A DNA stretch of 64,000 nucleotides from Dokdonella sp. (GCA_019634795.1 JAHCAR010000003.1:124001-188000), one strand, 5' to 3'. Counted from the first letter of the stretch, positions 28,859-41,656 are shown. The notes: a model not told the origin generated them from the letters alone. Translations and numbers: made by a program.

Positions 28859-29460
28859 AGCCACTGAACGTGATCCGCTCGCGCACGGCCTGCCTGCCGT
28901 TCGAGAACATCGACACCGACCGCATCATCCCGGCGCGGTTCCTGACCACGACCAGCCGGGCCGGACTCGGCCGTCATGCCTTCAACGACTGGCGTTACCG
29001 CGACGATGGCAGCGACAACCCCGATTTCCCGCTCAACCGGCCGGAGGCCGCGGGCTGCCGGATCCTCGTCGCCGGTCGCAACTTCGGTTGCGGCTCGTCG
29101 CGCGAGCACGCGCCCTGGGCCCTGCTCGACTACGGCATCGAGGCGGTCATCTCGTCGGAGATCGCCGACATCTTCCGCAGCAATGCGCTGAAGAACGGCC
29201 TGCTCACGATCGTCGTCGCCGAGGCCGAACACCGCGAACTGCTGGCCGAGCCGGGCATCGAACTCGTCATCGACATCGGCGCCGGGACGATCAGCCGGCC
29301 CGACGGCGCGGTCATCCGCTTCGAACTCGACCGCTTTGCCCGGCATTGCCTGCTCAACGGGGTCGACCAGCTCGGCTTCCTGCTCGAGGCCGCGCCCGAA
29401 ATCAGCGCCTGGGAAGCGCAGAACGCCGAGAAATCCAAAAGCATGGAGAGTGCAGCATGA
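28855..29460 (+). CDS. leuD: 3-isopropylmalate dehydratase small subunit
   Basis: A 201-residue swivel-domain subunit partnering LeuC. It shows [37 protein letters not shown] and [17 protein letters not shown]. Coupled to leuC upstream and leuB downstream by 4-base overlaps. Confidence 0.96.
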   Translation: MKPLNVIRSRTACLPFENIDTDRIIPARFLTTTSRAGLGRHAFNDWRYRDDGSDNPDFPLNRPEAAGCRILVAGRNFGCGSSREHAPWALLDYGIEAVISSEIADIFRSNALKNGLLTIVVAEAEHRELLAEPGIELVIDIGAGTISRPDGAVIRFELDRFARHCLLNGVDQLGFLLEAAPEISAWEAQNAEKSKSMESAA

Positions 29461-30520
29461 GAGCAGACATCGCCGTCCTTCCCGGTGACGGCATCGGTCC
29501 CGAGGTCACTGCGGCCGCCGTCGCCGTGCTGCGCGAGGTCGCCGATCGCCATGGCCACGTCTTCGCCTATGCAGAGAATCGCATCGGCGGCATCGCCATC
29601 GACGAATGCGGTGAGCCGCTGCCCAAGGCCACGATCGATGCCTGCGTGGCATCGGATGCGGTCCTGCTCGGTGCGGTCGGTGGTCCGCGCTGGTCCGATC
29701 CGCAGGCCCGCGTGCGTCCCGAGCAGGGCCTGCTGGCCTTGCGCGCCCGCCTCGGCGTGTTCGCCAACCTGCGTCCCTTGCGCGTGCATCCGCGCCTGGC
29801 CGGACTGTCGCCGCTGAAGGCCGAAAACCTGGTCGGCGTCGATCTGCTGTTCGTGCGCGAACTGACCGGCGGCGCCTACTTCGGGCGCAAGACCCGCGAG
29901 GGCGACGTCGCCATCGACGAGTGCCGCTACAGCGTCGGCGAAGTCGAGCGCGTGGTCCGTCGTGCCTGCGAACTGGCGCGGTCGCGCAAGGGCCGCCTGA
30001 CCTCGGTCGACAAGGCCAACGTGCTCGAGACCTCGCGCCTGTGGCGGGCCACGACCGAACGCGTTGTCGCCGAATACGAGGGCATCACGCTCGAACACCA
30101 GCTGGTCGATTCGATGGCGATGCTGCTGCTGACCCGGCCCTCGGCCTACGACGTGATCGTCACCGAGAACCTGTTCGGCGACATCCTGACCGACGAGGCG
30201 GCCGCACTGGCCGGCTCGCTCGGCGTCTCGCCCTCGGCCTCGCTCGGGGCAGGGCGGCTCGGCCTGTACGAACCGATCCATGGCTCGGCACCCGACATCG
30301 CCGGGCAGGGCGTGGCCAACCCGATCGGCGCGATCCTCAGCGCGGCCCTGCTGCTGCGCCATTCGCTCGGACTCGAGGCCGAGGCGCGTGCCGTCGAAGC
30401 GGCGGTCGATGCAGTCCTCGAATCGGCCGAGCTGACGCGTGACCTCGGCGGCACGGCGAGCACGCAGCAGGTGACCCGCAGCGTGATCGAACAGTTGCGC
30501 AGCAAGCAGCAGGCCGCGGC

Positions 30521-30524
<4 letters not shown>
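29457..30524 (+). CDS. leuB: 3-isopropylmalate dehydrogenase
   Basis: A 355-residue NAD-dependent oxidative decarboxylase completing the leucine-specific branch. It opens [14 protein letters not shown], has [10 protein letters not shown] (substrate-site region), [32 protein letters not shown] with the Asp metal ligands, and [14 protein letters not shown] (NAD binding). Shares 4-base overlaps with leuD and ilvD. Confidence 0.96.
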
Positions 30525-32206
<1,682 letters not shown>

Positions 32207-32247
32207 ATTTCTTCATTCATCCGACTCACTTCTTCTGGAGCAAACGC

Positions 32248-33231
<984 letters not shown>

Positions 33232-33295
33232 TCCCGGGCGCTTGCCGAAACTGATGACCCGTCGCGAAAAGAACACGAACAGCGGAGTGGAAACG

Positions 33296-35173
33296 ATGAA
33301 TGCGGTGATGAAGCAAGACGACGAGGCCCGCGCCGATGGGGCCGCGCATGCGCTGGCCGGCAGCACGCTGTCCGGCGCGGATATCGTCGTGCAGGTGCTC
33401 GCCGACGAAGGCGTGGACGTGCTGTTCGGCTATTCGGGCGGCGCCATCCTGCCGGTCTACGACGCCGTGTTCCGCTACAACCACGAGCACCTGCGCAGCG
33501 ACGGCAGCGAGCCGCTGCCGCTGATCGTGCCGGCCAACGAGCAGGGCGCCGGCTTCATGGCCCAGGGCTATGCGCGGGCCTCGGGCAAGGTCGGCGTGGC
33601 CCTGGTGACCTCGGGGCCCGGTGCGACCAATACGGTCACGCCGGTGCGCGATGCGATGGCCGATTCGATCCCGATCGTCGTCATCTGCGGCCAGGTGCCG
33701 ACCGGAGCGATCGGCACCGATGCATTCCAGGAGGCGCCGGTCAGCAGCATCATGGGTTCCTGCGCCAAGCACGTGTTGCTGGTGACCGACCCAAGCCTGC
33801 TCGAGGCGACCATGCGCACGGCCTTCGAGATCGCCCGTACCGGACGCCCCGGTCCGGTCGTCGTCGACATCCCGAAGGACATTCAGAACGCGCTCGTGCC
33901 GTTTCGCGGCCAAGGTCGCCTGCCGATCCCGGGCTACCGCGCACGCCTGCGCGCGATCTCGGAATCGCGGCTCGACGACACCCACGGCGACCGCCTGCTG
34001 GCCGCGCTCGGCAAGGCCGAGCGGCCCTTGCTGTATGTCGGCGGCGGCGTGATCTCGGCCGACGCGACCGCGGCGCTGCGCGAGTTCGCCGCTGCGTTCG
34101 GCATTCCGGTGACGACCACGCTGATGGGGCTCGGCGCCAGCGACACGACCGAGCCGCTGTCGCTGCACATGCTCGGCATGCACGGCACCGCGTTCGCCAA
34201 TTACGCTGCGGTCGACTGCGATTTCCTGATCGCGGTCGGCGCACGCTTCGACGACCGCGTCGCTGGCGTGCCGGACCAGTTCGCGAGCAAGGCGCGCTTC
34301 ATCGCCCAGTTCGATGTCGATCCGGCCGAGATCGACAAGGTCAAGCGCGTCGACTGGCACCACCTCGGCGACATCTCGCAGGCCCTGCGCGCGCTCTGCG
34401 CCCGCGCGCGGCAGACCGGCTTCGATCCGAACGGGCAGGGCCGCTACGCCGCCTGGCATGCGCACGTGGCGCAACTGAAGAAGGCCCACGCCATGAACTT
34501 CGATCGCGCCAGCGCCCTGATCCAGCCGCATGCGGTCATCGAGGAGATCAACCGCATCACGCGCGGCAATGCGATCGTCTGCACCGGGGTCGGCCAGCAC
34601 CAGATGTGGGCCGCGCAGTACTTCGACTTCATCGAGCCGCGGCGCTGGCTGACCTCGGGCTCGATGGGCACGATGGGCTTCGGCCTGCCGGCTGCGATCG
34701 GCGCCCAGTTCGCCCGCCGCGACCTGACCGTGATCGACATCGATGGCGACGCCAGCATCCGCATGAATCTCGGCGAACTCGAAACGGTGACCACCTACAA
34801 CCTGCCGGTCAAGGTCGTCGTCCTCAACAACTGCGGCGACGGCATGGTCCGGCAGTGGCAGAAGCTGTTCTTCAAGGGGCGCTTCTCGGCCACCGACAAG
34901 AGCCTGCACAAGAAGGATTTCATCAAGGCCGCCGAGGCCGACGGCTTTCCGTATGCGGTGCGCCTCGAGCGCCCCGAAGACCTCGCGCGCGTGATCCGCG
35001 AGTTCATCGAATTCGACGGCCCTGCCTTCCTCGAGGTCATGATCGATCCCGATGCCTGTGTTTATCCGATGGTCGGGCCCGGCATGAGCTATTCGCAGAT
35101 GATCACAGGCGAACACATCGCCTCGCGCGACAGCGTGGTGGCCAGCGAATCCGGCCCCGTGGAGATGTTCTGA
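33296..35173 (+). CDS. ilvG: Acetolactate synthase large subunit
   Basis: A 625-residue ThDP enzyme making acetolactate or acetohydroxybutyrate. It shows FGYSGGAILPVYD, PANEQGAGFMAQGYARASG with the catalytic Glu, VTSGPGATNTVTPVRDA, VGARFDDRVAG, QHQMWAAQ and the ThDP loop IDIDGDASIRMN ending LNNCGDGMVRQWQ, where DGMV replaces the more common QGMV. Start chosen by GGAG eight bases upstream; a start 54 bases earlier is possible. Abuts ilvN. Confidence 0.93.
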   Translation: MNAVMKQDDEARADGAAHALAGSTLSGADIVVQVLADEGVDVLFGYSGGAILPVYDAVFRYNHEHLRSDGSEPLPLIVPANEQGAGFMAQGYARASGKVGVALVTSGPGATNTVTPVRDAMADSIPIVVICGQVPTGAIGTDAFQEAPVSSIMGSCAKHVLLVTDPSLLEATMRTAFEIARTGRPGPVVVDIPKDIQNALVPFRGQGRLPIPGYRARLRAISESRLDDTHGDRLLAALGKAERPLLYVGGGVISADATAALREFAAAFGIPVTTTLMGLGASDTTEPLSLHMLGMHGTAFANYAAVDCDFLIAVGARFDDRVAGVPDQFASKARFIAQFDVDPAEIDKVKRVDWHHLGDISQALRALCARARQTGFDPNGQGRYAAWHAHVAQLKKAHAMNFDRASALIQPHAVIEEINRITRGNAIVCTGVGQHQMWAAQYFDFIEPRRWLTSGSMGTMGFGLPAAIGAQFARRDLTVIDIDGDASIRMNLGELETVTTYNLPVKVVVLNNCGDGMVRQWQKLFFKGRFSATDKSLHKKDFIKAAEADGFPYAVRLERPEDLARVIREFIEFDGPAFLEVMIDPDACVYPMVGPGMSYSQMITGEHIASRDSVVASESGPVEMF

Positions 35174-35688
35174 TGCGCCATATCATCTCGATGCTGCTGC
35201 AGAACGAGGCCGGCGCGCTGGCCCGCGTCGCCGGCATGTTCGCCGCGCGTGGCTACAACATCGATTCGCTGACCGTGGCCGCGACCCACGATCCGAAGGT
35301 CTCGCGCCTGACCATGGTCACCTTCGGCGACGACGGCGTGATCGCGCAGATCATCAACCAGTCGCGCAAGCTGATCGACGTGCTCGAGATCGCCGACCTG
35401 ACCAGTCGCGATCACCTCGAATCGGAACTGCTCGTGGTCAAGGTCGCGTCGAGTGCGTCGAATGCCGCGGCGATCGCCCGCTTCACCGAGCTGAACTTCG
35501 GCATCGTGCTCGAGGAGACCGAATCGACGCGAACCCTGCAGTTCACCGGGCGCGGCTCGCACATCAGTGCGGTGCTGGCCGAACTGGGCGGCATGGCGCC
35601 GATCCTCGAACTGGCGCGCAGTGGCACCGCGGCCCTCGAGCGCGGCCAGTCGGTACTCGCGCCGGCCGAGTTGACCGCCCCGGCCTGA
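35173..35688 (+). CDS. ilvN: Acetolactate synthase regulatory subunit
   Basis: A 171-residue ACT-domain protein (RHIISMLLQNEAGALARVAGMFAARGYNIDSLTVAATHDP) giving activation and valine feedback to the large subunit. The second half (residues 80-165) is the AHAS small-subunit C-domain, ending in a low-complexity tail. The start overlaps the last base of the ilvG stop. Last gene of the operon; no terminator hairpin was found before the repeat array. Confidence 0.93.
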   Translation: MRHIISMLLQNEAGALARVAGMFAARGYNIDSLTVAATHDPKVSRLTMVTFGDDGVIAQIINQSRKLIDVLEIADLTSRDHLESELLVVKVASSASNAAAIARFTELNFGIVLEETESTRTLQFTGRGSHISAVLAELGGMAPILELARSGTAALERGQSVLAPAELTAPA

Positions 35689-35721
35689 GCGGACCCTTAT
35701 TGATTCGGCCCAAAAATTCTA

Positions 35722-36605
35722 CCTGATCAGCCTCAACGCTCAGCCATTCGATGACCGTTCGCCCTGAGCGTAGGCCCATAGGGCCGGAGTCAATCTCCGT
35801 TCGCCCTGAGCGTAGGCCCGCAGGGCCGAAGTCGAAGGGTCGCTCAGTCGGTGCTTCGACTTCGCTTGCTGGCGCAAGCTACGCTCAGCACGAACGGAAA
35901 TCAGGAGCTACTCTCAGCAAGAAGGGATATCCGGGGCTCAACGACAGGGCAATCGGGACCTTGGATTCCTGCGGATTCTCGATGAGCCTCAAAGCTCAGA
36001 CTATCGATGACCGTTCGCCCTGAGCGTAGACCCGCAGGGCCGGAGTCAATCTCCGTTCGCCCTGAGCGTAGGCCCGCAGGGCCGGAGTCGAAGGGTCGCC
36101 CGGGTCAGTGCTTCGACTTCGCTTGCTGGCGCAAGCTACGCTCAGCACGAACGGAAATCAGGAGCTACTCTCAGCACGAAGGGATATCCGGCGCTCAACG
36201 ACAGGGCAATCGGGACCTTGGATTCCTGCGGATTCTCGATGAGCCTCAAAGCTCAGGTTATCGATGACCGTTCGCCCTGAGCGTAGGCCCGCAGGGCCGA
36301 AGTCAATCTCCGTTCGCCCTGAGCGTAGGCCCGCAGGGCCGGAGTCGAAGGGTCACTCAGTCGGTGCTTCGACTTCGCTTGCTGGCGCAAGCTACGCTCA
36401 GCACGAACAGAAATCAGGAGCTACTCTCAGCACGAAGGGATATCCGGGGCTCAACGACAGGGCAATCGGGACCTTGGATGCCTGCGGATTCTCGATGAGC
36501 CTCAAAGCTCAGGTTATCGATGACCGTTCGCCCTGAGCGTAGACCCGCAGGGCCGGAGTCAATCTCCGTTCGCCCTGAGCGTAGGCCCGCAGGGCCGGAG
36601 TCGAA
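35722..36605. repeat. Amplified palindromic (MITE-like) element, array A left part
   Basis: A 256-257-base unit is tandemly repeated. Inside each unit is a hairpin of about 101 bases running from CCGTTCGCCCTGAGCGTAG to CTACGCTCAGCACGAACGG, with an inner AGTCGAAG/CTTCGACT pair. Complete hairpins lie at 35797-35897, 36053-36154 and 36310-36410, each preceded by a partial left arm at 35756, 36012, 36268 and 36524. The fourth (from 36566) is cut by the IS. The left edge CCTGATCAGCC matches in inverse the GGCCAATCAGG at 38105-38115. Small 80-90 codon open frames repeat with the unit but look non-coding. Confidence 0.85.
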
Positions 36606-36613
36606 GGGTGCAC

Positions 36614-38022
36614 GATGGCGTCCCAACCCGTGGTGTAACAGAGAGCAGTATCGAATGCTTCCGCTTGTATCGGGTTTGAAGAGTCAGTTGGCCACTGCTG
36701 GCAGACTGACGCTGGGATTGTCGCCAACCGTGGCGAGGGTTTCCAGTGTCATGTAGCGACGTTGAATCGCCCACTCGTCGTTCTGCTCGATGAGCAGTGC
36801 ACCGACCAGACGATAGATTGAATTCTCTGTTGGAAAGATGCCGACGACATCAGCTCTTCGCTTTACTTCGCCATTGAGCCGTTCCAGCGGGTTGGTCGAG
36901 TGCAGTTTCAGCCAATGCTCCCGTGGGAAGCTCATGTAGGCCAGGACCTCGTGCTCGGCCGCATCCATCAGGGTGGCGGCTTTCGGGAATCGATCACGCA
37001 GTTGGTCGGTAATGGTGCGCCACTGCTCGTGGGCAGCTTTTTTGCTCTCTTGCGCGAAGATCGTCCCGATCATGGCCGAGACCACGCGGCGCTGCCCCTT
37101 GGGCACGCAGGCCAGCACATTGCGCATGAAGTGCACGCGACAGCGTTGCCAGGTCGCGTTCAATACCTTGCCAATCGCGGATTTGAGGCCTTCGTGGGCA
37201 TCGGAGATGACCAGCTTCACCCCGCGCAGCCCACGCCGCATCAGGCTGCGCAGGAAGCTCGTCCAGAAGGGCTCGGCTTCCGAAGGGCCGACCTCCAGCC
37301 CCAGTACCTCGCGCCGACCATCGCTGCTCACCGCCACTGCGATTATTACGGCGACCGAGACGATGCGGCCGCCTTCGCGCACTTTCACATAGGTGGCATC
37401 AATCCACAGGTACGGCCAGTCGCCTTCGATTGGACGCTCACGAAACAGGCGGCCCCGATCGTCGATCTCCTCGCACAGGCGCGAGACCTGGCTCTTGGAG
37501 ATGCCGTCCATGCCCATGGCTTTGACCAGGGTATCGACACTACGCGTCGAGACGCCCTGGACATAGGCCTCCTGGATAACGGCCGCCAGCGCCTTCTCGG
37601 CGGTCCGACGGGGCTCCAGGAACCCTGGGAAATAGCTGCCTTCGCGCAGCTTGGGAATGCGCAAGGCAATCGTGCCTGCGCGCGTGTCCCACGTGCGAGC
37701 GCGGTAACCATTGCGTTGGGTCGCGCGGACTTCAGGGTTTCGTTCGCCGTGGGCTGCCTTACACAGGCCCTCGACATCGAACTCCATCATGCGTTGGCAG
37801 ACAAAACCAATCATGTCGCGAAGCAGATCGCTGTCTGCACCCTTTTCTACAAGCTCGGCAAGCGTCATGCTGGGGGTGGTCATCGTGGTGTTCCTCCGGG
37901 TGAGTTGAGTCCGCAAACCCAACACTAACGGAGTCGCCACGGTGACCACTTCTCTTTCAGCCAGCTACCCATCAATCAATGAGTTAGAGCTGGCTTGTTA
38001 CACCACGTCCGGGGACGCCATC
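36614..38022 (-). mobile_element. IS256-family insertion sequence with 8-bp target duplication
   Basis: A 1409-base element with terminal inverted repeats GATGGCGTCCCAACCCGTGG (left) and, read from the right end inward, GATGGCGTCCCCGGACGTGG, both continuing TGTAACA. It carries one transposase gene. GGGTGCAC stands on both sides (36606-36613 and 38023-38030), an 8-base duplication as expected for the family. Removing the IS and one duplicate restores a palindromic repeat copy, so the insertion postdates the array. It looks intact and could be active. Confidence 0.92.
36684..37883 (-). CDS. IS256-family (mutator-type) transposase
   Basis: A 399-residue DDE transposase. The first catalytic Asp is in [15 protein letters not shown], the second in [15 protein letters not shown], with the conserved CRVHFMRN, and the Glu lies in the C-terminal [22 protein letters not shown]-terminal DNA-binding helices precede [19 protein letters not shown]. 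The start [11 protein letters not shown] follows a GGAGGAA site; an upstream in-frame start at 37949 is less likely. No frameshift or stop interrupts the frame. Confidence 0.93.
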   Translation of the reverse strand: MTTPSMTLAELVEKGADSDLLRDMIGFVCQRMMEFDVEGLCKAAHGERNPEVRATQRNGYRARTWDTRAGTIALRIPKLREGSYFPGFLEPRRTAEKALAAVIQEAYVQGVSTRSVDTLVKAMGMDGISKSQVSRLCEEIDDRGRLFRERPIEGDWPYLWIDATYVKVREGGRIVSVAVIIAVAVSSDGRREVLGLEVGPSEAEPFWTSFLRSLMRRGLRGVKLVISDAHEGLKSAIGKVLNATWQRCRVHFMRNVLACVPKGQRRVVSAMIGTIFAQESKKAAHEQWRTITDQLRDRFPKAATLMDAAEHEVLAYMSFPREHWLKLHSTNPLERLNGEVKRRADVVGIFPTENSIYRLVGALLIEQNDEWAIQRRYMTLETLATVGDNPSVSLPAVAN

Positions 38023-38115
38023 GGGTGCACTGGCCGGTGCTTCGACTTCGCTTGCTGGCGCAAGCTACGCTCAGCGCGAACGGTTGTCGGCGGCTGAATG
38101 TCAGGGCCAATCAGG
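38023..38115. repeat. Array A right part after the IS
   Basis: The interrupted fourth palindrome resumes with GGGTGCACTGGCCGGTGCTT and ends GCGAACGG at 38083; GGCTGAATGTCAGGGCCAATCAGG then forms the right outer arm, inverted relative to CCTGATCAGCCTCAACGCTC at 35722. This places the ends of the whole composite at about 35722 and 38115. Confidence 0.8.
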
Positions 38116-38194
38116 AAATTCCAGGAATTCGCGCTTCTCCCGCCAGCGGGAGAAGATTTTTCTCGCGCACGGCTCGTGCCGCCTGTGCGCCCAA

Positions 38195-38941
38195 TCAATA
38201 GGGGACCGGATTCGCCTCGGGCGCCGCGCCGAGGCGCACGATCCTGTCGACCGTCTGCTGGCCACGGCGAACCTTGAGGCTGACCGCCTTGCCGGCCGCC
38301 TGCAGCAGGAGCTTCTGGAAACCGCCGCGATCCGGCACCGGCTGGCCGTCGAGCGCGATGACATAGTCGCCGGCCATCAGGTTGGCCTGCGAAGCCGGGG
38401 TGCCACCGACCACCGAACCGATCTGCACGCCGTGATCGACGCCGAGCTGGCTGCGTTCGCCGGGGGTCAGGTTGCGGAAGGTCGCACCGAACAGCAGCTT
38501 GAAGCGCACGTAATAGGCGACCAGGAACTGGTCCGCGGCCGCATCATCGGTCGATCCGGGATGATGCGGATACAGCAGCATGCGGTCCGCACCGACCTCC
38601 TGGCCCAGCTCGATCGCGGCGCGCATCGTTCCGGCGTCGACCAGCGGGTAGCGGGCATTGCCGATGCGCACGAATCCCTTCGAGGCCAGCTCGCGCTGGT
38701 CGCCGAGTTCGCTCCGGCCTTCGACGACTTCGGGTTGCGCCGGTGCCGGTTCGGCGCGAAGCGCGTCGATGTATTCGGGCCCGCGCTGGATGACCGCTTC
38801 GTAGTGCGGGTCGATGGCCGGTTCGGCCGGCACCTCGAGCGGGGGTTCGGACGTCGTCGAGCGTGGCAGGTTCGAGGCACAGCCGGCGGCGAGCAGCATG
38901 GCAAGGCCGCAAAGGGCGAATTTCAGGGCAATGTTCTTCAT
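38195..38941 (-). CDS. PDZ-domain lipoprotein
   Basis: A 248-residue protein with a type II signal (MKNIALKFALCGLAMLLAAGC, lipobox LAAGC) and a mature N-terminal half containing ARYPLVDAGTMRAAIELGQEVGAD, a positioning like periplasmic binding modules. Residues about 165-245 form a PDZ domain (GVQIGSVVGGTPASQANLMAGDYVIALDGQPVPDRGGF... VSLKVRRGQQ). No protease triad is present, so it is a scaffold or adaptor rather than a DegP-type protease. Transcribed away from the divergent EamA gene. Confidence 0.8.
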   Translation of the reverse strand: MKNIALKFALCGLAMLLAAGCASNLPRSTTSEPPLEVPAEPAIDPHYEAVIQRGPEYIDALRAEPAPAQPEVVEGRSELGDQRELASKGFVRIGNARYPLVDAGTMRAAIELGQEVGADRMLLYPHHPGSTDDAAADQFLVAYYVRFKLLFGATFRNLTPGERSQLGVDHGVQIGSVVGGTPASQANLMAGDYVIALDGQPVPDRGGFQKLLLQAAGKAVSLKVRRGQQTVDRIVRLGAAPEANPVPY

Positions 38942-39034
38942 GCGACAACCAGTTTGCCATCAGCGCCGCAGTTTCGCCCGTTGCGCCTGAACGCAGGGCT
39001 TGCGCGAACCCCCGCGCTTGCCGACTATCCGGCC

Positions 39035-39925
39035 ATGAAGCCTCCCTTGTCGCCCAATCTGCGCGGAATCCTGTTCATGCTCGCCGCGGTGGCCGCGTTT
39101 TCGCTGATGGATACGAGCCTCAAGGTGCTCTCGCCGCATTACCCGCCGATGCAGGTCGCCGCCTTGCGCGGTCTCTCCTCGCTGCCCCTGGTGTTGATCT
39201 GGATTGCCCTGAGCGGCGGCTTCCACCACGTCCTCAGCGCGCGCTGGTTCCTGCACCTGCTGCGCGGCGTGCTGGCCGTGCTGATGCTCGCCGCATTCGC
39301 GTTCGCCCTGCGCGACCTGCCATTGGCCGAGGCCTATTCGCTGTTCTTCATCGCGCCCCTGCTGGTCACCGCACTGGCCGTGCCCCTGCTCGGCGAACGC
39401 GTCGGCTGGCAGCGCTGGTGCGCGATCGGGGTTGGACTGATCGGCGTGCTGGTCGTGCTCCGGCCCGACGCGACCCGCATGATCACCCTGGGCAGCGCGG
39501 CGGTGCTGTTCGCGGCCACGGCCTACTCGCTGTCGGCGATCACCGTGCGCGTCCTCGGCCGCACCGATTCGACCCAGGGCATGGTGTTCTGGATGATCGT
39601 GCTGCTGAGCCTGTTCGCCGGCCTCGCGGCCTGGAAGGACTGGATGCCGATCCACGCCGAGCACTGGTGGGTACTGGCCGGGCTCGCCTTCAGCGGCGCC
39701 TTCGGCCAGTACGCCGTGACCGAAGCCTTCAAGCACACCGAAGCCTCGATCATCGCCCCGTTCGAATACACCGCCCTGGCCTGGGGCGTCGGCCTCGACT
39801 GGCTGATCTGGAAGACGCTGCCCGACCGCCTGATGCTGGTCGGCGCCGCCATCATCATCGCCAGCGGCATCTACCTGATCCGCCGCGAGAAGGCCGTGGT
39901 CCCGGCCGACGCCAACGGCGCCTGA
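39035..39925 (+). CDS. EamA/DMT-family transporter
   Basis: A 296-residue inner-membrane protein with ten predicted helices in two EamA repeats: GILFMLAAVAAFSLMDTSLKVLS at the start, LPLAEAYSLFFIAPLLVTALAVPLLGERVG closing repeat one, and ASIIAPFEYTALAWGVGLDWLIW in repeat two. The DMT superfamily exports amino acids, nucleosides or other metabolites; the substrate cannot be read from sequence. A terminator follows. Confidence 0.85.
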   Translation: MKPPLSPNLRGILFMLAAVAAFSLMDTSLKVLSPHYPPMQVAALRGLSSLPLVLIWIALSGGFHHVLSARWFLHLLRGVLAVLMLAAFAFALRDLPLAEAYSLFFIAPLLVTALAVPLLGERVGWQRWCAIGVGLIGVLVVLRPDATRMITLGSAAVLFAATAYSLSAITVRVLGRTDSTQGMVFWMIVLLSLFAGLAAWKDWMPIHAEHWWVLAGLAFSGAFGQYAVTEAFKHTEASIIAPFEYTALAWGVGLDWLIWKTLPDRLMLVGAAIIIASGIYLIRREKAVVPADANGA

Positions 39926-39936
39926 CGAACCCGCCC

Positions 39937-39966
39937 AGAAAAAAGCCCGGACCAGGTCCGGGCTTT
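39937..39966. terminator. Terminator between EamA gene and tmRNA
   Basis: Stem GCCCGGAC / GTCCGGGC with CAG loop (39945-39963), A-run before and CTTTC after. It lies between the convergent EamA gene and ssrA and is probably bidirectional. Confidence 0.8.
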
Positions 39967-39971
39967 CGATT

Positions 39972-40325
39972 TGGTGGAGGTGGCGGGAGTTGAACCCGCG
40001 TCCGAAGGCGATTGACGCCCAGTCCTACATGCTTAGCTCATCGTTCGATCTCGTCTTCCGGCAGTACGATGTGCGAAACGCACCGGTTGACCAGTCTGGA
40101 AGATTTCGCCGTGCTCCGTCAGACCGCGGATTCGGGCTATCCCATGATAATGACGGTACATCCACGAGCATGAGCACAAGTGGGTTCCCGGCTTACGCCT
40201 TAAGCGGCGAGAGCGTAGTTGTCGTCGTTGGCAACTAAAAGTTTGCTACTGGATTAACGAGGAAAGTCGCCCCCTCGGCATGCACCAAGCTATCTCACTA
40301 CCCCCGTCGAAGCCATGACACCCCC
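39972..40325 (-). ncRNA. ssrA: Transfer-messenger RNA (tmRNA)
   Basis: A 354-base one-piece tmRNA. The 5' end GGGGGTGTCATGGCTTCGAC and 3' end with T-loop GGGTTCAACTCCCGCC, CACCTCC and CCA form the tRNA-like part with a 7-bp acceptor stem (one G-U). The tag frame at 40200-40232 reads ANDDNYALAA then TAA, one residue from the E. coli tag (ANDENYALAA). It releases stalled ribosomes and marks truncated proteins for ClpXP. Its partner smpB lies 300 bases upstream on the same strand. Confidence 0.97.
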
Positions 40326-40625
40326 GGGGAAGGGCATGCTAGCACGTGGCTGGCATGTGCTGATCAGATCGGGGCGGATGCTGGTGGTTCAAGTGGGTGG
40401 TGCGGCGGGTTGTTTGCGGCGGGGCGGCGATCGTGCATGCATGGTTCAGAGAAAGTCGCTGGGTCCCTGCCTGCGCAGGGACGACGGACTCGGTTGTGGG
40501 CCGGGCCTGTATCCGGATCACCGTCGGACGAATCGAAAGCATCGCGCCTGAAGGCGCTCCTACGGGGTGGGGGATTTGCGGTATGGCGGAGAGTTGGCGT
40601 CGGGGTGACTCCGGTTGCGGTCGCT
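40326..40625. other. 300-bp gap with one inverted REP unit
   Basis: No supported gene. A single inverted GTAG REP (GCATCGCGCCTGAAGGCGCT then CCTAC) lies at about 40538-40565. The tmRNA promoter should be near 40340-40370 on the minus strand; TAGCAT there is a weak -10 candidate without a clear -35. Confidence 0.5.
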
Positions 40626-41117
40626 TCAGGCGCTCTTGTTGTGGGCACGCATCGCGCGCTGCTTGTCGCGTTGCCAGTCCTTTTCCTTGATCGCGTTGCG
40701 CTTGTCGTGGTCCTGCTTGCCGCGGGCCAGGCCGATCTCGATCTTGACCTTGTTGCCTTTCCAGTACATGGCCATCGGCACCATCGTGTAGCCCTTGCGT
40801 TCGACCGCACCGACCAGCTTGTCGATTTCGGCGCGGTGCAGGAGCAGCTTGCGCGTGCGCCGGTCGTCGGCGACGACGTGCGAGGAGGCCGAGATCAGCG
40901 GCACGATCGAAGCGCCGAACAGGTAGATTTCGCCGTTGCGGACGATCGCGTAGGCGTCGGTCAGGTTGGTGCGGCCGGCCCTGAGGCTCTTGACCTCCCA
41001 ACCCTGCAGGGCTACGCCGGCCTCGTAGCGCTCGTCGATATGGTATTCATGCCGGGCGCGCTTGTTCAGGGCGATCGTGCCGCCGCTCTTCTTGTCCTTG
41101 TCTTTCTGCTTGGTCAT
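40626..41117 (-). CDS. smpB: tmRNA-binding protein SmpB
   Basis: A 163-residue basic beta-barrel protein that binds the tRNA-like domain of tmRNA and mimics the anticodon arm in the A site. It has [57 protein letters not shown] and a Lys/Arg-rich C-terminal tail ([18 protein letters not shown]) that enters the mRNA channel. MTKQKDK start is chosen because upstream in-frame codons do not resemble the family. Divergent from ratA. Confidence 0.96.
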   Translation of the reverse strand: MTKQKDKDKKSGGTIALNKRARHEYHIDERYEAGVALQGWEVKSLRAGRTNLTDAYAIVRNGEIYLFGASIVPLISASSHVVADDRRTRKLLLHRAEIDKLVGAVERKGYTMVPMAMYWKGNKVKIEIGLARGKQDHDKRNAIKEKDWQRDKQRAMRAHNKSA

Positions 41118-41224
41118 GCTGGTACGGATGTTTCCTCGGGCATCGGCCCTGATTGACCGGAAATACCGGCCGGGTGAGTCGTCGGGCAGCCCGCAACGCC
41201 ATCCCATTCGTTCGAGAGGTTCGC

Positions 41225-41656
41225 TTGATCCAGATTCGCCGCAATGCCCTCGTGGCCCGTCCGCCGGAGGTGATGTTCGACCTGGTCAACCACGTGGAAG
41301 CATACCCGAGCCTGTTTCCCTGGTGCGCCGGCTCGCAGGTCCTCGAGCGCGCGGAGTCGGAACTGACGGCCCGGCTCGATCTTCGTCTGGCCGGCATGAA
41401 CCAGAGCTTCACCACGCGCAACACGGTGTCGCGTCCCGAGCGCATCCACATGCACCTGGTCGACGGCCCGTTCCGCACCCTCGAGGGCGAATGGACCTTC
41501 GTCGCCCTCGGCGAATCGGGCTGCAAGGTGCTGTTCGCGCTCGATTTCGACTATGCGGGCCGGTTCACCGCGCCGGCCCTGCGACTGGGTTTCCAGAACC
41601 TGGCCGATCGCATGGTCGACGATTTCTGCCGGGTCGCGCGGCGCAACGATGGCTGA
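41225..41656 (+). CDS. ratA: RatA/Coq10-family START-domain protein
   Basis: A 143-residue SRPBCC protein (polyketide cyclase/Coq10 family) with [37 protein letters not shown] and the C-terminal [18 protein letters not shown]. Homologues bind ubiquinone (Coq10); E. coli RatA was reported as a 50S-association inhibitor. TTG start chosen because homologues begin M-x-x-I-x-x-x-A-L-V and GAGAGG lies four to five bases ahead; longer in-frame GTG and TTG starts exist. The end overlaps the RnfH gene. Confidence 0.88.
   Translation: MIQIRRNALVARPPEVMFDLVNHVEAYPSLFPWCAGSQVLERAESELTARLDLRLAGMNQSFTTRNTVSRPERIHMHLVDGPFRTLEGEWTFVALGESGCKVLFALDFDYAGRFTAPALRLGFQNLADRMVDDFCRVARRNDG

Noticed and set aside
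35751-36626. Series of 70-90 codon frames repeated every 256 bases in array A (also in array B)
   Set aside because: They follow the palindromic DNA repeat, have no ribosome sites and vary in end points; structure explains them better than coding.
35722-38115. CRISPR array as an explanation for regularly spaced repeats
   Set aside because: The repeat (about 100 bases) and the intervening DNA (about 155 bases) are both conserved, and no cas genes exist nearby.
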